DNA of 64,000 nucleotides from Rhodobacter sp. (GTDB lineage Bacteria > Pseudomonadota > Alphaproteobacteria > Rhodobacterales > Rhodobacteraceae). The notes under the pieces were generated by a model. The model did not search any database. It saw only the letters and a program-made list of their open reading frames with translations, and had not been told where the DNA came from. The DNA is taken from positions 124,001-188,000 of the forward strand of contig JAIXUH010000007.1 of assembly GCA_027484145.1 (NCBI GenBank), read 5' to 3'. Of the stretch, positions 35,075 through 43,836 are shown in pieces (position 1 is the first letter of the stretch; each line of letters begins with the position of its first letter). A program made the translations under genes and the position numbers.

Positions 35075-36973
35075 ATGCAGCCATTCGACCATAAAGCTTC
35101 CGCCCCGTTCCACGCCGCAGCACCCGACCCGACAGATGACCAGACCTCGTCCACGGTGCACCTTCGGGTGATGGCGACATCCGACCTTCACATGCACCTT
35201 GCCGCCTATGACTATTTTGCCGACCGCCCCAGCATGACAACGGGTCTTGCCATGACGGCCAGTCTGATCGCGGCGGCGCGGGCCGAGGTGGCCAATACCA
35301 TTCTTCTGGACAACGGCGATTTTCTGCAAGGCAGCCCCTTTGGCGATTTCACGGTGCAGCAGCGCACCAAGCCCAATCCGATGGTGGCCGCGATGAACCA
35401 CCTTCGTTATGACGCGGCCACTTTGGGCAACCACGAATTCTCGCACGGGTTGGATTACCTGTTGTCCGCCTTGGGCGACGCCGCGTTTCCGATTGTCTCG
35501 GCCAATGTGCACCGCCTGTCGGACGGCACGCCCGATGGCCCGCTTGTGCCCGGTTCGGTGATTCTGGAACGCACCCTTGTGGATCAGGCCGGACAGCCCC
35601 AAGGGCTGCGGATCGGCATCACCGGGGTTTTGCCGCCGCAGACGGCCATCTGGGACCGTCAGGCCATTCTGGGCCGCGTTCACATGACCGGGATCACCGC
35701 CGCCGCCCGCCGCGAGGTGCGCCACCTCAAACAGCAGGGGGCCGAGATCGTGATCGTGCTGGCTCATTGCGGGCTGGGTGATGATACGGCCGCCGATGAT
35801 CCGCTGGCAGAACATGCCGCCCTTGCCGTGGCCGCGATTGACGGCGTGGATGCCGTGATCGGCGGCCATATCCATCTGGCCTTTCCAGGCCCCGGCATCG
35901 CCTTTGAACCCGGCATCGACCCCGTTCTTGGGTCTTTGCACGGCAAGCCTGCCGTGATGGCGGGGTTCTTTGGTTCGCACCTTGGGGTGATCGACCTGAC
36001 CTTGGCGCAGGGTCCGCAGGGCTGGCACATCCGGCAGCACAAAAGCCAGACCCGGCCAATTGCGCTTCGCGATGCCATGGGGAATACCGCCCCCCTTGTG
36101 CGGCCGAACCCGGTTGTGACCAAACTGATCAGAAAGTCGCATTCGCGCGCTCTTGCTTGGGTGCGTCGGCCCATCGGCCGCACGGTGCAGCCCATCCACA
36201 GCTTTTTCGCCATGGTCACCGATTGCCCTTCGGTCCGGCTGGTGAATGCAGCACAGACCGCCCATGTGCGCGACCGCCTGTCCGGGGGGCCATGGGCGGG
36301 GGTTCCGGTTCTGTCTGCCGCTGCACCCTTCAAGGCGGGCGGGCGGGCGGGGCCCGAGAATTTTTGCAACATCCCCCCCGGCAAGCTGTTGTTGCGCCAC
36401 GCTGTCGATCTGTATCTGCACCCCAACAGCATCGTGGCCCTTGCCCTGACCGGGCAAGAGGTACGGCATTGGCTGGAACAATCGGCCACGGTCTTTCGCC
36501 AGATCAGCCCCGGTGGGCAGGATCAGCCTTTGTTGCAGGACGGCATGCCCAGCTTTCTGTTCGACCACATCAGCGGCATTTCCTATTCCATCGACCTTGC
36601 CCGCCCACCCGGACAGCGCCTGCAAGACATCCGCTGGAACGGCCAGCCTTTGCCCGATGAGGCGCGGTTTGTGCTGGCCACCAACAGTTACCGCGGCAGC
36701 GGCAGCGGCAGCTTTGTGACCGACCCTGACCGCAAGATGGTGCTGGCCGAGGGGGTTCCGAACCGGGATGTCGTAATCAGCCATCTGGCGCGGCAGGCCG
36801 ACCTTGCCGACACCGCCCCGCCATCTTGGCGCTTTGCCTCGATGCCGGGCACCAGCGTGGTGTTCGACAGCGCCCCTGATGCGGCCCACCATATGCAGGA
36901 TGCGCCGCACCTGAACCTGACGGCCTTGGCCCGCACGGCCGAAGGTTTCCTGCGCTTTCGCCTGCACCTGTGA
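35075..36973 (+). CDS. CpdB-type 2',3'-cyclic nucleotide phosphodiesterase / 3'-nucleotidase, no signal peptide
   Basis: A 632-residue two-domain enzyme. The N-terminal metallophosphatase has 'ATSDLHMHL' (Asp37, His39), 'NGDFLQGSP', 'LGNHEFSHG', 'LAHCGLGD' and 'GGHIHLAF', giving the two-metal site. The C-terminal 5'-nucleotidase domain has 'DGMPSFLFDHISGISYSIDLA'. This matches CpdB, which degrades 2',3'-cyclic nucleotides and 3'-nucleotides, normally in the periplasm. Here the N-terminus ('MQPFDHKASAPFHAAAPDPTDD') is polar with no signal sequence or membrane segment, so the enzyme is predicted to be cytoplasmic. The upstream region holds the two repeats listed separately. Confidence 0.88.
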   Translation: MQPFDHKASAPFHAAAPDPTDDQTSSTVHLRVMATSDLHMHLAAYDYFADRPSMTTGLAMTASLIAAARAEVANTILLDNGDFLQGSPFGDFTVQQRTKPNPMVAAMNHLRYDAATLGNHEFSHGLDYLLSALGDAAFPIVSANVHRLSDGTPDGPLVPGSVILERTLVDQAGQPQGLRIGITGVLPPQTAIWDRQAILGRVHMTGITAAARREVRHLKQQGAEIVIVLAHCGLGDDTAADDPLAEHAALAVAAIDGVDAVIGGHIHLAFPGPGIAFEPGIDPVLGSLHGKPAVMAGFFGSHLGVIDLTLAQGPQGWHIRQHKSQTRPIALRDAMGNTAPLVRPNPVVTKLIRKSHSRALAWVRRPIGRTVQPIHSFFAMVTDCPSVRLVNAAQTAHVRDRLSGGPWAGVPVLSAAAPFKAGGRAGPENFCNIPPGKLLLRHAVDLYLHPNSIVALALTGQEVRHWLEQSATVFRQISPGGQDQPLLQDGMPSFLFDHISGISYSIDLARPPGQRLQDIRWNGQPLPDEARFVLATNSYRGSGSGSFVTDPDRKMVLAEGVPNRDVVISHLARQADLADTAPPSWRFASMPGTSVVFDSAPDAAHHMQDAPHLNLTALARTAEGFLRFRLHL

Positions 36974-37028
36974 TCTGTTAACGCTGCGCGGCGGCTGCAG
37001 GATGCGGCGGGATGTTAAGGGAAGCGCG

Positions 37029-37664
37029 ATGTTCGATGCCATTTTCTTCGACCTTGATGGCACGCTGGTCGATACCGAGCGGCTTTCGGTGCGGGCCGGG
37101 CTGACCGCCTTTGCCGAACTGGGCTTTCCGACGGATACCGATTTTCTTCACAGCCTTGTCGGCGTGGACCAACCCACTGCAGGCGGCATCATCAGCCGCA
37201 ACTGCCCCGGCATCGATCTGACAGACCTGTTGGCGGCGTGGGACCGTGCCGCCTTGCACGAAGGCCGCAACGGCATTCCGCTGAAACCCCATGCCGCCGA
37301 GGTGGTGGCCCATCTGGCCGCGTGGCATCCGATGGCGGTCGTCACCTCATCCGGCCCGACATGGGCCGCGTCCAAGCTGGCGCAAACGGGCCTTGCCGAT
37401 TGCTTTCGCATGGTGATCACCCGTCAGGATGTGACCGCGCCAAAGCCTGCGCCGGACCCCTATCTGCTGGCCGCCCGACGGCTGGGTGCCGACCCTGCCC
37501 GTTGTCTGGTGTTCGAAGACAGCGAACCGGGCGCCGAGGCGGGCTTTCGCGCGGGCATGAAGGTCATTCAGGTGCCCGATCTCATCGCCCCCTCGGGCCG
37601 CTTTGCCCACCACATCGCCACGGACTTGCGTGCCGGGGCTATCTGGGCGGGGCTGCTGGACTGA
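37029..37664 (+). CDS. HAD-superfamily phosphatase (beta-phosphoglucomutase-like)
   Basis: A 211-residue cytoplasmic hydrolase with motif I 'FFDLDGTLVDTERLS' (nucleophile Asp8, acid/base Asp10), motif II 'VVTSSGP', a lysine in 'DVTAPKPAPDPYLLAA' and motif IV 'LVFEDSEPGAEAGFRAGM'. This spacing is that of the phosphoglycolate phosphatase/beta-phosphoglucomutase subgroup with a helical cap. The substrate is not known. The ATG at 37029 follows AAGGGA; the ORF track start (37002) adds nine non-conserved codons. The cpdB-like gene ends 55 bases upstream. Confidence 0.87.
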   Translation: MFDAIFFDLDGTLVDTERLSVRAGLTAFAELGFPTDTDFLHSLVGVDQPTAGGIISRNCPGIDLTDLLAAWDRAALHEGRNGIPLKPHAAEVVAHLAAWHPMAVVTSSGPTWAASKLAQTGLADCFRMVITRQDVTAPKPAPDPYLLAARRLGADPARCLVFEDSEPGAEAGFRAGMKVIQVPDLIAPSGRFAHHIATDLRAGAIWAGLLD

Positions 37665-37715
37665 CAGGCCCCTTACAGCAGCCCTTGCAGAATCTTTGTC
37701 CTGGCCCTATCTGAG

Positions 37716-37818
37716 GCGTCGAGAGGTTGGCGCGGGCAGGTGCCTCGCCAACCCGGTCAGGTCCGGAAGGAAGCAGCCGTAACGAGCCCCACTTGGGTCG
37801 TTGTCCAGCCTCTCACCC
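37716..37818 (+). ncRNA. ffs: Signal recognition particle RNA (small 4.5S type)
   Basis: The stretch includes the universally conserved apical part GTCAGGTCCGGAAGGAAGCA and GCCGTAACGAG, the binding site of the Ffh M-domain. The ends pair as GAGAGGTTGG (37721-37730) with CCAGCCTCTC (37805-37814). The size is about 100 nt, as in alphaproteobacteria. This RNA works with Ffh and FtsY to insert membrane proteins. A possible promoter has TTGCAG at 37685-37690 and TATCTG at 37708-37713, 17 bases apart. No T-run terminator is visible; exact ends are uncertain by a few bases. Confidence 0.93.
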
Positions 37819-37946
37819 CTTCCCCAGCATTTGCATTTGTCCGCACGCCTTGCAGGGGCCGCGTGTCGGCTTGCGGTTGCCCGGTCAGGCCGGTCACGCT
37901 ATGAACCGCACAGACACCCATCTGCCCAACCACCAGCGAGGCCCTG

Positions 37947-39470
37947 ATGACCACCCCCCCGAAACCTGTCGTCCTGTGCATTCTTGACGGCTGGGGGATT
38001 GGCCCTGTGCCCGAATACAACGCGCCGGCCCTTGCGCAGACGCCCGCCTTTGATGCGCTTATGGCGACCTGCCCGCATTCTACGCTGACCACCTTTGGCC
38101 CTGATGTGGGCTTGCCGCGCGGCCAGATGGGCAATTCCGAGGTGGGTCACACCAACATCGGCGCAGGCCGGGTTGTGGCGATGGACCTTGGCGCAATTGA
38201 CCTTGCGGTCGAAGATGGCAGCCTTGCGACCAACCCGGCGATCCTTGAGTTCATCCGCGCCGTCAAATCCAAGGGCGGCACGGCGCATCTGATGGGCGTG
38301 ATTTCCGATGGCGGTGTGCATGGCCACATCAGCCACGTCATCGCCGCGTGCAAGGCAATTACCGCCCATGGCGTTCCGGTGGCCCTGCATGCCATCACCG
38401 ACGGGCGCGATGTGGCCCCTTCCTCGGCGGCCGGGTTCATGGCCAAACTGACCGCCGCCCTTCCCGATGGGGCACGCGTGGCCACCGTGATCGGCCGCTA
38501 TTGGGCGATGGACCGTGACAACCGCTGGGACCGGGTCAGCCGCGCCTTTGATGCGATGGTGCATGCCAAGGGTGAGCCCGCCGCCGATGCCGAGACGGCC
38601 GTGGCGCAATCCTATGCCAAGGGCGAAACCGATGAATTCATTGCCCCCACTGTCATCGGCACCTATGCCGGGGCCAAGGATGGGGACGGTTATTTCTGCC
38701 TGAATTTCCGCGCCGACCGCGCGCGTGAGATTCTGTCCGCGCTCGGCGATCCCGCCTTTACCGGGTTTGACGCCGGCGTGCGCCCGAAATGGGCGGCGAT
38801 GCTGGGCATGGTCGAGTATTCCACCGCGCATAACGCCTATATCGCGACGGCTTTCCCCAAGCGGGTGATCGTGAACTGCCTTGGCGAATGGGTCGCAAAC
38901 CACGGCCGCACCCAGTTCCGGCTGGCCGAAACCGAGAAATACCCCCACGTCACGTTCTTTCTGAACGGCGGGCGCGAAGTGCCTTTTGTGGGCGAGGACC
39001 GCTATATGGCGCAGTCGCCCAAGGTCGCCACCTATGACCTGCAACCGGAAATGAGCGCGCCAGAAGTGTCAGACCATTTGGTCGGCGCAATTGAAAAGGG
39101 CTATGATCTGATCGTGGTCAACTTTGCCAACCCCGATATGGTCGGGCATACCGGCGTTTTGTCGGCGGCCATCGCTGCCTGCGAAAGCGTTGACCACGGC
39201 CTTGGCCGCGCGGTGGCTGCGCTGAAGGCCTGCGGCGGGGCGATGATCGTCACAGCCGATCACGGCAACTGCGAACAGATGTGGGACCCGGTCACGAATG
39301 GCCCGCATACGGCGCATACCGTGAACCCGGTGCCAGTGATCCTGTTTGGCGGCCCGCCGGGGGCAACCTTGCGCGACGGAGGCCGTCTGGCCGATCTGTC
39401 GCCCACCATCCTTTCGCTGATGGGCCTGCCGCAACCGCCAGAAATGACGGGGAAAAGCTTGCTGAAATGA
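37947..39470 (+). CDS. gpmI: 2,3-bisphosphoglycerate-independent phosphoglycerate mutase
   Basis: GpmI interconverts 3- and 2-phosphoglycerate in glycolysis, using two Mn2+ ions. The 507-residue length is normal. 'LCILDGWGIGP' (metal-binding Asp14), 'GQMGNSEVGHTNIGAGR' (nucleophile Ser64), 'NFANPDMVGHTG' and 'VTADHGNCEQM' are all present. It starts the run gpmI-envC-ctpA: its stop overlaps the envC start (ATGA), so the operon is tightly coupled. SRP RNA lies 130 bases upstream on the same strand. Confidence 0.97.
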   Translation: MTTPPKPVVLCILDGWGIGPVPEYNAPALAQTPAFDALMATCPHSTLTTFGPDVGLPRGQMGNSEVGHTNIGAGRVVAMDLGAIDLAVEDGSLATNPAILEFIRAVKSKGGTAHLMGVISDGGVHGHISHVIAACKAITAHGVPVALHAITDGRDVAPSSAAGFMAKLTAALPDGARVATVIGRYWAMDRDNRWDRVSRAFDAMVHAKGEPAADAETAVAQSYAKGETDEFIAPTVIGTYAGAKDGDGYFCLNFRADRAREILSALGDPAFTGFDAGVRPKWAAMLGMVEYSTAHNAYIATAFPKRVIVNCLGEWVANHGRTQFRLAETEKYPHVTFFLNGGREVPFVGEDRYMAQSPKVATYDLQPEMSAPEVSDHLVGAIEKGYDLIVVNFANPDMVGHTGVLSAAIAACESVDHGLGRAVAALKACGGAMIVTADHGNCEQMWDPVTNGPHTAHTVNPVPVILFGGPPGATLRDGGRLADLSPTILSLMGLPQPPEMTGKSLLK

Positions 39471-40591
39471 GCTTTCGTGCCGCTGCCCTTGTGCTTGCCC
39501 TGCTGCCCGGCCCGCTTTGGGCGCAAAGCGTCAGCGAACAGGCCATGAAGGCTGCGGCCAACCTGAAAGAGGCCGTTGGCGCACTGGAGCAGGCCACAGC
39601 ATCGCGCGACCGCGTGGCCGCCCTGACCAAGACCATCCGCGCCTATGAGGATGGTCTGGCGGCATTGCGCGAAGCGTTGCGGCAGGCGCATCTGCGCGAA
39701 GCGACGCTTGACCTGCAGTTTCAGGCCAAGCGCGACCGCGTGGCGCAACTGCTGGGCGTGCTGTCGCAGATGGAAACGCAGCCGGGCCCCCTGCTGCTGC
39801 TGCACCCTTCCGGTCCATTGGGCACCGCCCGGTCCGGCATGATGCTGGCCGAGGTGACCCCCGCCCTGCAGGCCGAGGCCGAGGTCCTGCGCGCCGAACT
39901 GGCCGAGTTGCGCGATCTGCGCCTGTTGCAGCAAGCGGCGGGCGAAACCCTTGCCGCCGGCCTTGCTACGGCGCAAGAGGGGCGCACCAGCCTGTCGCAG
40001 GCCATTTCCGACCGCACCACCCTTCCCAAACGCTTTACCGAAGACCCCGAAACCCTGCGTGGCCTGCTGGAAAGCGCCGATACGCTGGAGGCCTTTGCCT
40101 CGGGCCTGTCGCTGGATGGCGAGGACCCGCAAAGCTTTGCCGAAGCCAAGGGCAACCTGGACCTGCCGGTTTTGGGCACGCTTTTGCGCCGCGCGATGGA
40201 GGCGGATGCCGCCGGGGTGCGCCGCCCCGGTGTCAGCCTTGCCACGCGCCCTCGCGCGCTGGTGACCACGCCATGGCCTGCCACGATCCGCTACCTTGGG
40301 CCACTGCTCGACTACGGAAATGTGATCGTGCTGGAACCCGGTGGCGGCTATCTTCTGATCCTTGCCGGGCTAGAAACAGCATATGGTCAGGTCGGAGAGG
40401 TGCTTGCAGCAGGGGCCCCCCTTGGCCTGATGGGCGGAGGAGAGCCGGGCGTTGCCGAGTTTTTGTCGTCAGCCCAAGAAGGTGGTGGCGTGCGCGACAC
40501 GGAAACGCTTTATATGGAACTCAGACAAGGTGCAGAGCCGGTTGATCCGGCCGAATGGTTCGCCGCATTGAAGGAACAGGACGAGCGATGA
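39467..40591 (+). CDS. EnvC-like murein hydrolase activator with degenerate LytM domain
   Basis: A 374-residue exported protein. The signal peptide is 'AAALVLALLPGPLWAQS'. Then comes a coiled-coil region (about 20-215, for example 'KAAANLKEAVGALEQATASRDRVAALTKTI') and a C-terminal M23/LytM domain around 'LLDYGNVIVLEPGGGYLLILAGLETAYGQVGE'. The zinc-binding histidines (HxxxD and HxH) are missing, as in EnvC, which does not cut peptidoglycan itself but activates amidases at division. It overlaps gpmI and ctpA by four bases on both sides. The ORF track start at 39281 is antisense noise. Confidence 0.87.
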   Translation: MSFRAAALVLALLPGPLWAQSVSEQAMKAAANLKEAVGALEQATASRDRVAALTKTIRAYEDGLAALREALRQAHLREATLDLQFQAKRDRVAQLLGVLSQMETQPGPLLLLHPSGPLGTARSGMMLAEVTPALQAEAEVLRAELAELRDLRLLQQAAGETLAAGLATAQEGRTSLSQAISDRTTLPKRFTEDPETLRGLLESADTLEAFASGLSLDGEDPQSFAEAKGNLDLPVLGTLLRRAMEADAAGVRRPGVSLATRPRALVTTPWPATIRYLGPLLDYGNVIVLEPGGGYLLILAGLETAYGQVGEVLAAGAPLGLMGGGEPGVAEFLSSAQEGGGVRDTETLYMELRQGAEPVDPAEWFAALKEQDER

Positions 40592-41937
40592 AGAAATTCG
40601 TGATGGCCGCATTGGGCGGCACCGTGGCTGGCGCGCTTCTGACGACGCAGGTGGCAGCGCCGCTCATCGCGCAGGAAGCCAGCCGCAATGCCAATGTGTA
40701 TGAGCAACTGGACCTGTTCGGTGACATTTTCGAACGCGTCCGCGGCCAGTATGTCGAAGAAGTGGACAGCGAAAAGCTGATCGAGGCGGCCATCAACGGC
40801 ATGCTGACATCGCTGGACCCGCATTCCAACTATCTGGCGCCCAAAGATTTTGACGACATGCAGGTGCAGACCCGTGGCGAATTCGGCGGGTTGGGGATCG
40901 AAGTCACGCAGGAAGAAGGCTTCGTCAAGGTCGTCTCACCGATGGATGATACCCCGGCGGATGAGGCGGGCATTGAGGCGGGCGATTTCATCACCCATGT
41001 GAACGGCGAGTCTGTCTCGGGCCTGACGCTGGATGCCGCTGTGGAACTGATGCGCGGCCCTGTCGGGTCTGAAATCATCATCACCGTTGTCCGCGAAGGC
41101 GTGGAAGAACCCTTTGACGTGTCGATCATCCGCGACACCATCAAGTTGACGGCCGTGCGCACCCGCGTTGTGGGCGATACCGTGGTTCTGCGGGTCACCA
41201 CCTTCAACGACCAGACCTTCTCGGGGCTGGAAGAGGGCCTGAAGAAATCGATCGACGAACTGGGCGGCATGGACAAGGTCAACGGCTTTGTCATTGACCT
41301 GCGCAACAACCCCGGCGGTCTGCTGACGCAGGCCATCAAGGTGTCGGATGCGTTTCTGGACAAGGGCGAAATCGTCTCGACCCGTGGCCGCGCTGCCAAT
41401 GACAGCGAGCGCTTCAACGCCGAACTGGGTGATCTGGCCCAAGGCAAGCCGATTGTGGTGCTGGTGAACGGCGGTTCGGCCTCGGCCTCGGAAATCGTGG
41501 CGGGTGCCTTGCAAGACCACCGCCGCGCGATTGTCGTCGGCACCAAGACCTTTGGCAAAGGCTCGGTCCAGACCGTGATTCCGCTGCGGGGCGATGGGGC
41601 CATGCGCCTGACCACCGCGCGCTACTACACGCCATCGGGCCGTTCGATCCAAGCCCTCGGCGTGATGCCCGACATCGTGGTTAACCAGCCGCGCAAGCCT
41701 GAACCCGTTGCCGGCGAAGAGGAAAAACCAGCATCCGAAGCCGCAAGCCGCCAGACATCAGAGGCCGACCTGCGCGGCATCCTGTCGAACGACTCGATGA
41801 CGGATGACGAAAAGAAACTGCTGGAAGAAGAGCGCGCCCGCACCGAAGAAGCGGCCAAGCTGCGCGATGACGACTACCAGCTTGCCTATGCCGTCGACAT
41901 CCTGAAAGGGCTGTCTGCGGTGGCACCCAAACCCTGA
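40588..41937 (+). CDS. ctpA: C-terminal processing protease (S41 family)
   Basis: A 449-residue periplasmic serine protease with an N-terminal signal/anchor ('FVMAALGGTVAGALLTTQVAAP'), a PDZ domain (about 85-170, 'GGLGIEVTQEEGFVKVVSPM') that recognises C-terminal tails, and a catalytic S41 domain. The nucleophile is Ser299 in 'GGSASASEIVAG' and the general base Lys324 in 'GTKTFGKGS', 25 residues apart as in Prc/Tsp. CtpA proteases trim or degrade envelope proteins, including peptidoglycan hydrolases, so the link to the EnvC-like gene is sensible. The start overlaps the envC stop (ATGA). Confidence 0.95.
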   Translation: MKKFVMAALGGTVAGALLTTQVAAPLIAQEASRNANVYEQLDLFGDIFERVRGQYVEEVDSEKLIEAAINGMLTSLDPHSNYLAPKDFDDMQVQTRGEFGGLGIEVTQEEGFVKVVSPMDDTPADEAGIEAGDFITHVNGESVSGLTLDAAVELMRGPVGSEIIITVVREGVEEPFDVSIIRDTIKLTAVRTRVVGDTVVLRVTTFNDQTFSGLEEGLKKSIDELGGMDKVNGFVIDLRNNPGGLLTQAIKVSDAFLDKGEIVSTRGRAANDSERFNAELGDLAQGKPIVVLVNGGSASASEIVAGALQDHRRAIVVGTKTFGKGSVQTVIPLRGDGAMRLTTARYYTPSGRSIQALGVMPDIVVNQPRKPEPVAGEEEKPASEAASRQTSEADLRGILSNDSMTDDEKKLLEEERARTEEAAKLRDDDYQLAYAVDILKGLSAVAPKP

Positions 41938-41955
41938 TCTTCAAAGCCAAGACCA

Positions 41956-41990
41956 GCCGCCGCGCGCATCCCTGATTTGCGTGCGGCGGC
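41956..41990 (+). other. Strong GC hairpin between ctpA and rppH
   Basis: A 13-base left arm (41956-41968, GCCGCCGCGCGCA) pairs with 41978-41990 (TGCGTGCGGCGGC), one mismatch, around a nine-base loop. It sits eight bases before the rppH ribosome site (AAGGA) and is not followed by a T-run. It may be an RNA processing or stability element, or a partial terminator between ctpA and rppH. Confidence 0.75.
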
Positions 41991-42006
41991 AGGGCGCAAG
42001 GACGCA

Positions 42007-42492
42007 ATGACAATTGATCCCGACAGCCTTCCCTATCGCCCCTGTGTGGGCGTGATGCTGATCAACGCCGAAGGGCTGATCTGGGCGGGTCAACGGCTGG
42101 ACAGCACCTCAGACGCCTGGCAAATGCCGCAGGGTGGCATCGACCATGACGAAAAGCCGCGTGAAGCGGCCTATCGCGAATTGTGGGAAGAAACCGGGAT
42201 TACGCGCGATCTGGTCAGCTTCATCGGCAAGACCCATGGCTGGGTGACCTATGACCTGCCGCCAGACCTTCTGGGCAAGGTCTGGGGCGGCAAGTATCGC
42301 GGGCAGCGGCAAAAGTGGTTCCTGTTCCGCTTTATGGGGCAGGACAGCCAGATCAGCATTGCCAGCGAACACCCCGAGTTTTCGCAGTGGAAATGGATCG
42401 GCCACAAGGACCTGCTGGCCGCGATCGTGCCCTTCAAGCGCGAGGTTTATGCCGAGGTGATCGACGCCTTCCGGGCCCATCTTTCGGCCTGA
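42007..42492 (+). CDS. rppH: RNA pyrophosphohydrolase RppH
   Basis: RppH removes pyrophosphate from the 5' end of mRNA and triggers its decay. The 161-residue Nudix protein has '[11 protein letters not shown]', '[28 protein letters not shown]' (Nudix box) and '[11 protein letters not shown]', matching RppH rather than other Nudix types. The ATG at 42007 follows AAGGA; the ORF track start adds ten codons that cover the hairpin. It is convergent with the ubiH-like gene, six bases away. Confidence 0.95.
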   Translation: MTIDPDSLPYRPCVGVMLINAEGLIWAGQRLDSTSDAWQMPQGGIDHDEKPREAAYRELWEETGITRDLVSFIGKTHGWVTYDLPPDLLGKVWGGKYRGQRQKWFLFRFMGQDSQISIASEHPEFSQWKWIGHKDLLAAIVPFKREVYAEVIDAFRAHLSA

Positions 42493-42498
42493 CGGGCG

Positions 42499-43728
42499 TC
42501 AGATCGGCTGCCCTGCCAGAAGGCGCGGCAGATCCCCGGTCAAGCCGGCCGCCTGACGGATAAAGCCGCGCCGCAGCCCCGGAATGGCATTGACCAACCC
42601 AAGGCCAAGGTCACGGCCCGCACGAAGGATCGGATTGTCGTTGGAAAACAGCCGGTTGACCGTATCCATCCCCAGCGCCAGCACGGTCGAGTCAAACCGG
42701 CGCCAGACCTGATAGCGGTCCAGCACATCGGGCGCACCGATATCCTCGCCCCGGCGGGTCGCCTCGATCAACACCTGCGCCAAGGCGCCCACATCGCGCA
42801 GGCCAAGGTTCAGGCCCTGCCCCGCAATCGGATGCACGCCATGGGCAGCATCGCCCACCAGTGCCAACCGTGGTGCGACAAAACTTTGCGCCAACGACAA
42901 CGACAACGGATAGGTAAAGCGGTCGCCGGCCAGTTCGATGTCACCCAGAAAATCGCCGAACCTTGGGCGCAGCGCCGCAAGATAGGCCTCGTCGTCCAGC
43001 GCCTGAATGGCAGCGGCGTTTGCATCCGTCTCGCTCCAGACGATTGAGGAATGATGCCCCCCCCGCAGCGGCAGAATGGCCAGCGGCCCGGATGGCATGA
43101 AGAACTGTTGCGCGCAGCCCTGATGGTCACCCTGATGGTGCACGGCGGTGACCAGCGCGGTCTGGCCATAGGCCCAGCCCACGCGCGTAATTCCGGCGCG
43201 TGACGCGACACCCGACCCACGGCCATCACAGCCCACCAGAATACGTCCCGAAATCTGCCGCCCGCTGGCAAGGGTTACCGTGACGCCGCGCGGCCCAACC
43301 GCCTGATCCACAACGGTTTCACCCGACAGCAGCGTAAGGCCGGGCACATCGGCCATCTGGGTCAGAAAGGCGCGATACAGGTGCCGGTCTTCCAGCATAA
43401 AGCCCATCGGGCCTTCCTCGATCTCGGCCGAGTCGAAGTTCAGAAAGAACGGCGCAGCCCCTTGCCCTGCCAGCCCGTCCGACGCCTTGATCTTGACGAT
43501 GGGCTGCACAAGGTCGGCCACATGCGGCCAGACCCCGATCATGGTCAGCAACCGCCGTGACGCGATCGCCAGTGCATAGGCCCGCCCGTCAAACCCCGCC
43601 TCGGCCCGCGCGGGCGCGGGACGCGCGTCGATCACGGTGACCTTCAGCCCGCCCTGTGCCAAGGCCAGCGCAAGGGCAGGGCCATTCAGCCCACCGCCCG
43701 CAATCAGGATATCTGCATCATGTTCCAT
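42499..43728 (-). CDS. UbiH/UbiF-family FAD-dependent monooxygenase
   Basis: A 409-residue flavoprotein hydroxylase likely to act on the ubiquinone ring. FAD motifs are 'DILIAGGGLNGPALALALAQ' at the N-terminus, 'LVGCDGRGSGVASRAG' (the DG motif) and 'LALVGDAAHGVHPIAGQGLNLGLRD' (GD motif with the family's 'HPIAGQGLN'). UbiH, UbiF and Coq6-type proteins cannot be told apart here. Start chosen at ATG 43728, where homologues begin; an ATG 12 codons upstream (43764) is possible and neither has a good ribosome site. Confidence 0.9.
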   Translation of the reverse strand: MEHDADILIAGGGLNGPALALALAQGGLKVTVIDARPAPARAEAGFDGRAYALAIASRRLLTMIGVWPHVADLVQPIVKIKASDGLAGQGAAPFFLNFDSAEIEEGPMGFMLEDRHLYRAFLTQMADVPGLTLLSGETVVDQAVGPRGVTVTLASGRQISGRILVGCDGRGSGVASRAGITRVGWAYGQTALVTAVHHQGDHQGCAQQFFMPSGPLAILPLRGGHHSSIVWSETDANAAAIQALDDEAYLAALRPRFGDFLGDIELAGDRFTYPLSLSLAQSFVAPRLALVGDAAHGVHPIAGQGLNLGLRDVGALAQVLIEATRRGEDIGAPDVLDRYQVWRRFDSTVLALGMDTVNRLFSNDNPILRAGRDLGLGLVNAIPGLRRGFIRQAAGLTGDLPRLLAGQPI

Positions 43729-43836
43729 GGTGGCGAATATGGCGGTCTTGGCGCGATTGTCCATGCGCGGGATTGTCCCTGCGATGCCTTGCCGCTAGCC
43801 TTTGGTCCGGATCGCACGGCACAGCAGGGGCAAGCA

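Noticed and set aside
35021-37063. 680-codon minus-strand ORF opposite the cpdB-like gene
   Set aside because: It is antisense to a gene with intact motifs on the plus strand. Its composition (rich in R, G, H, Q) is what high-GC antisense frames look like, and no domain is recognisable.
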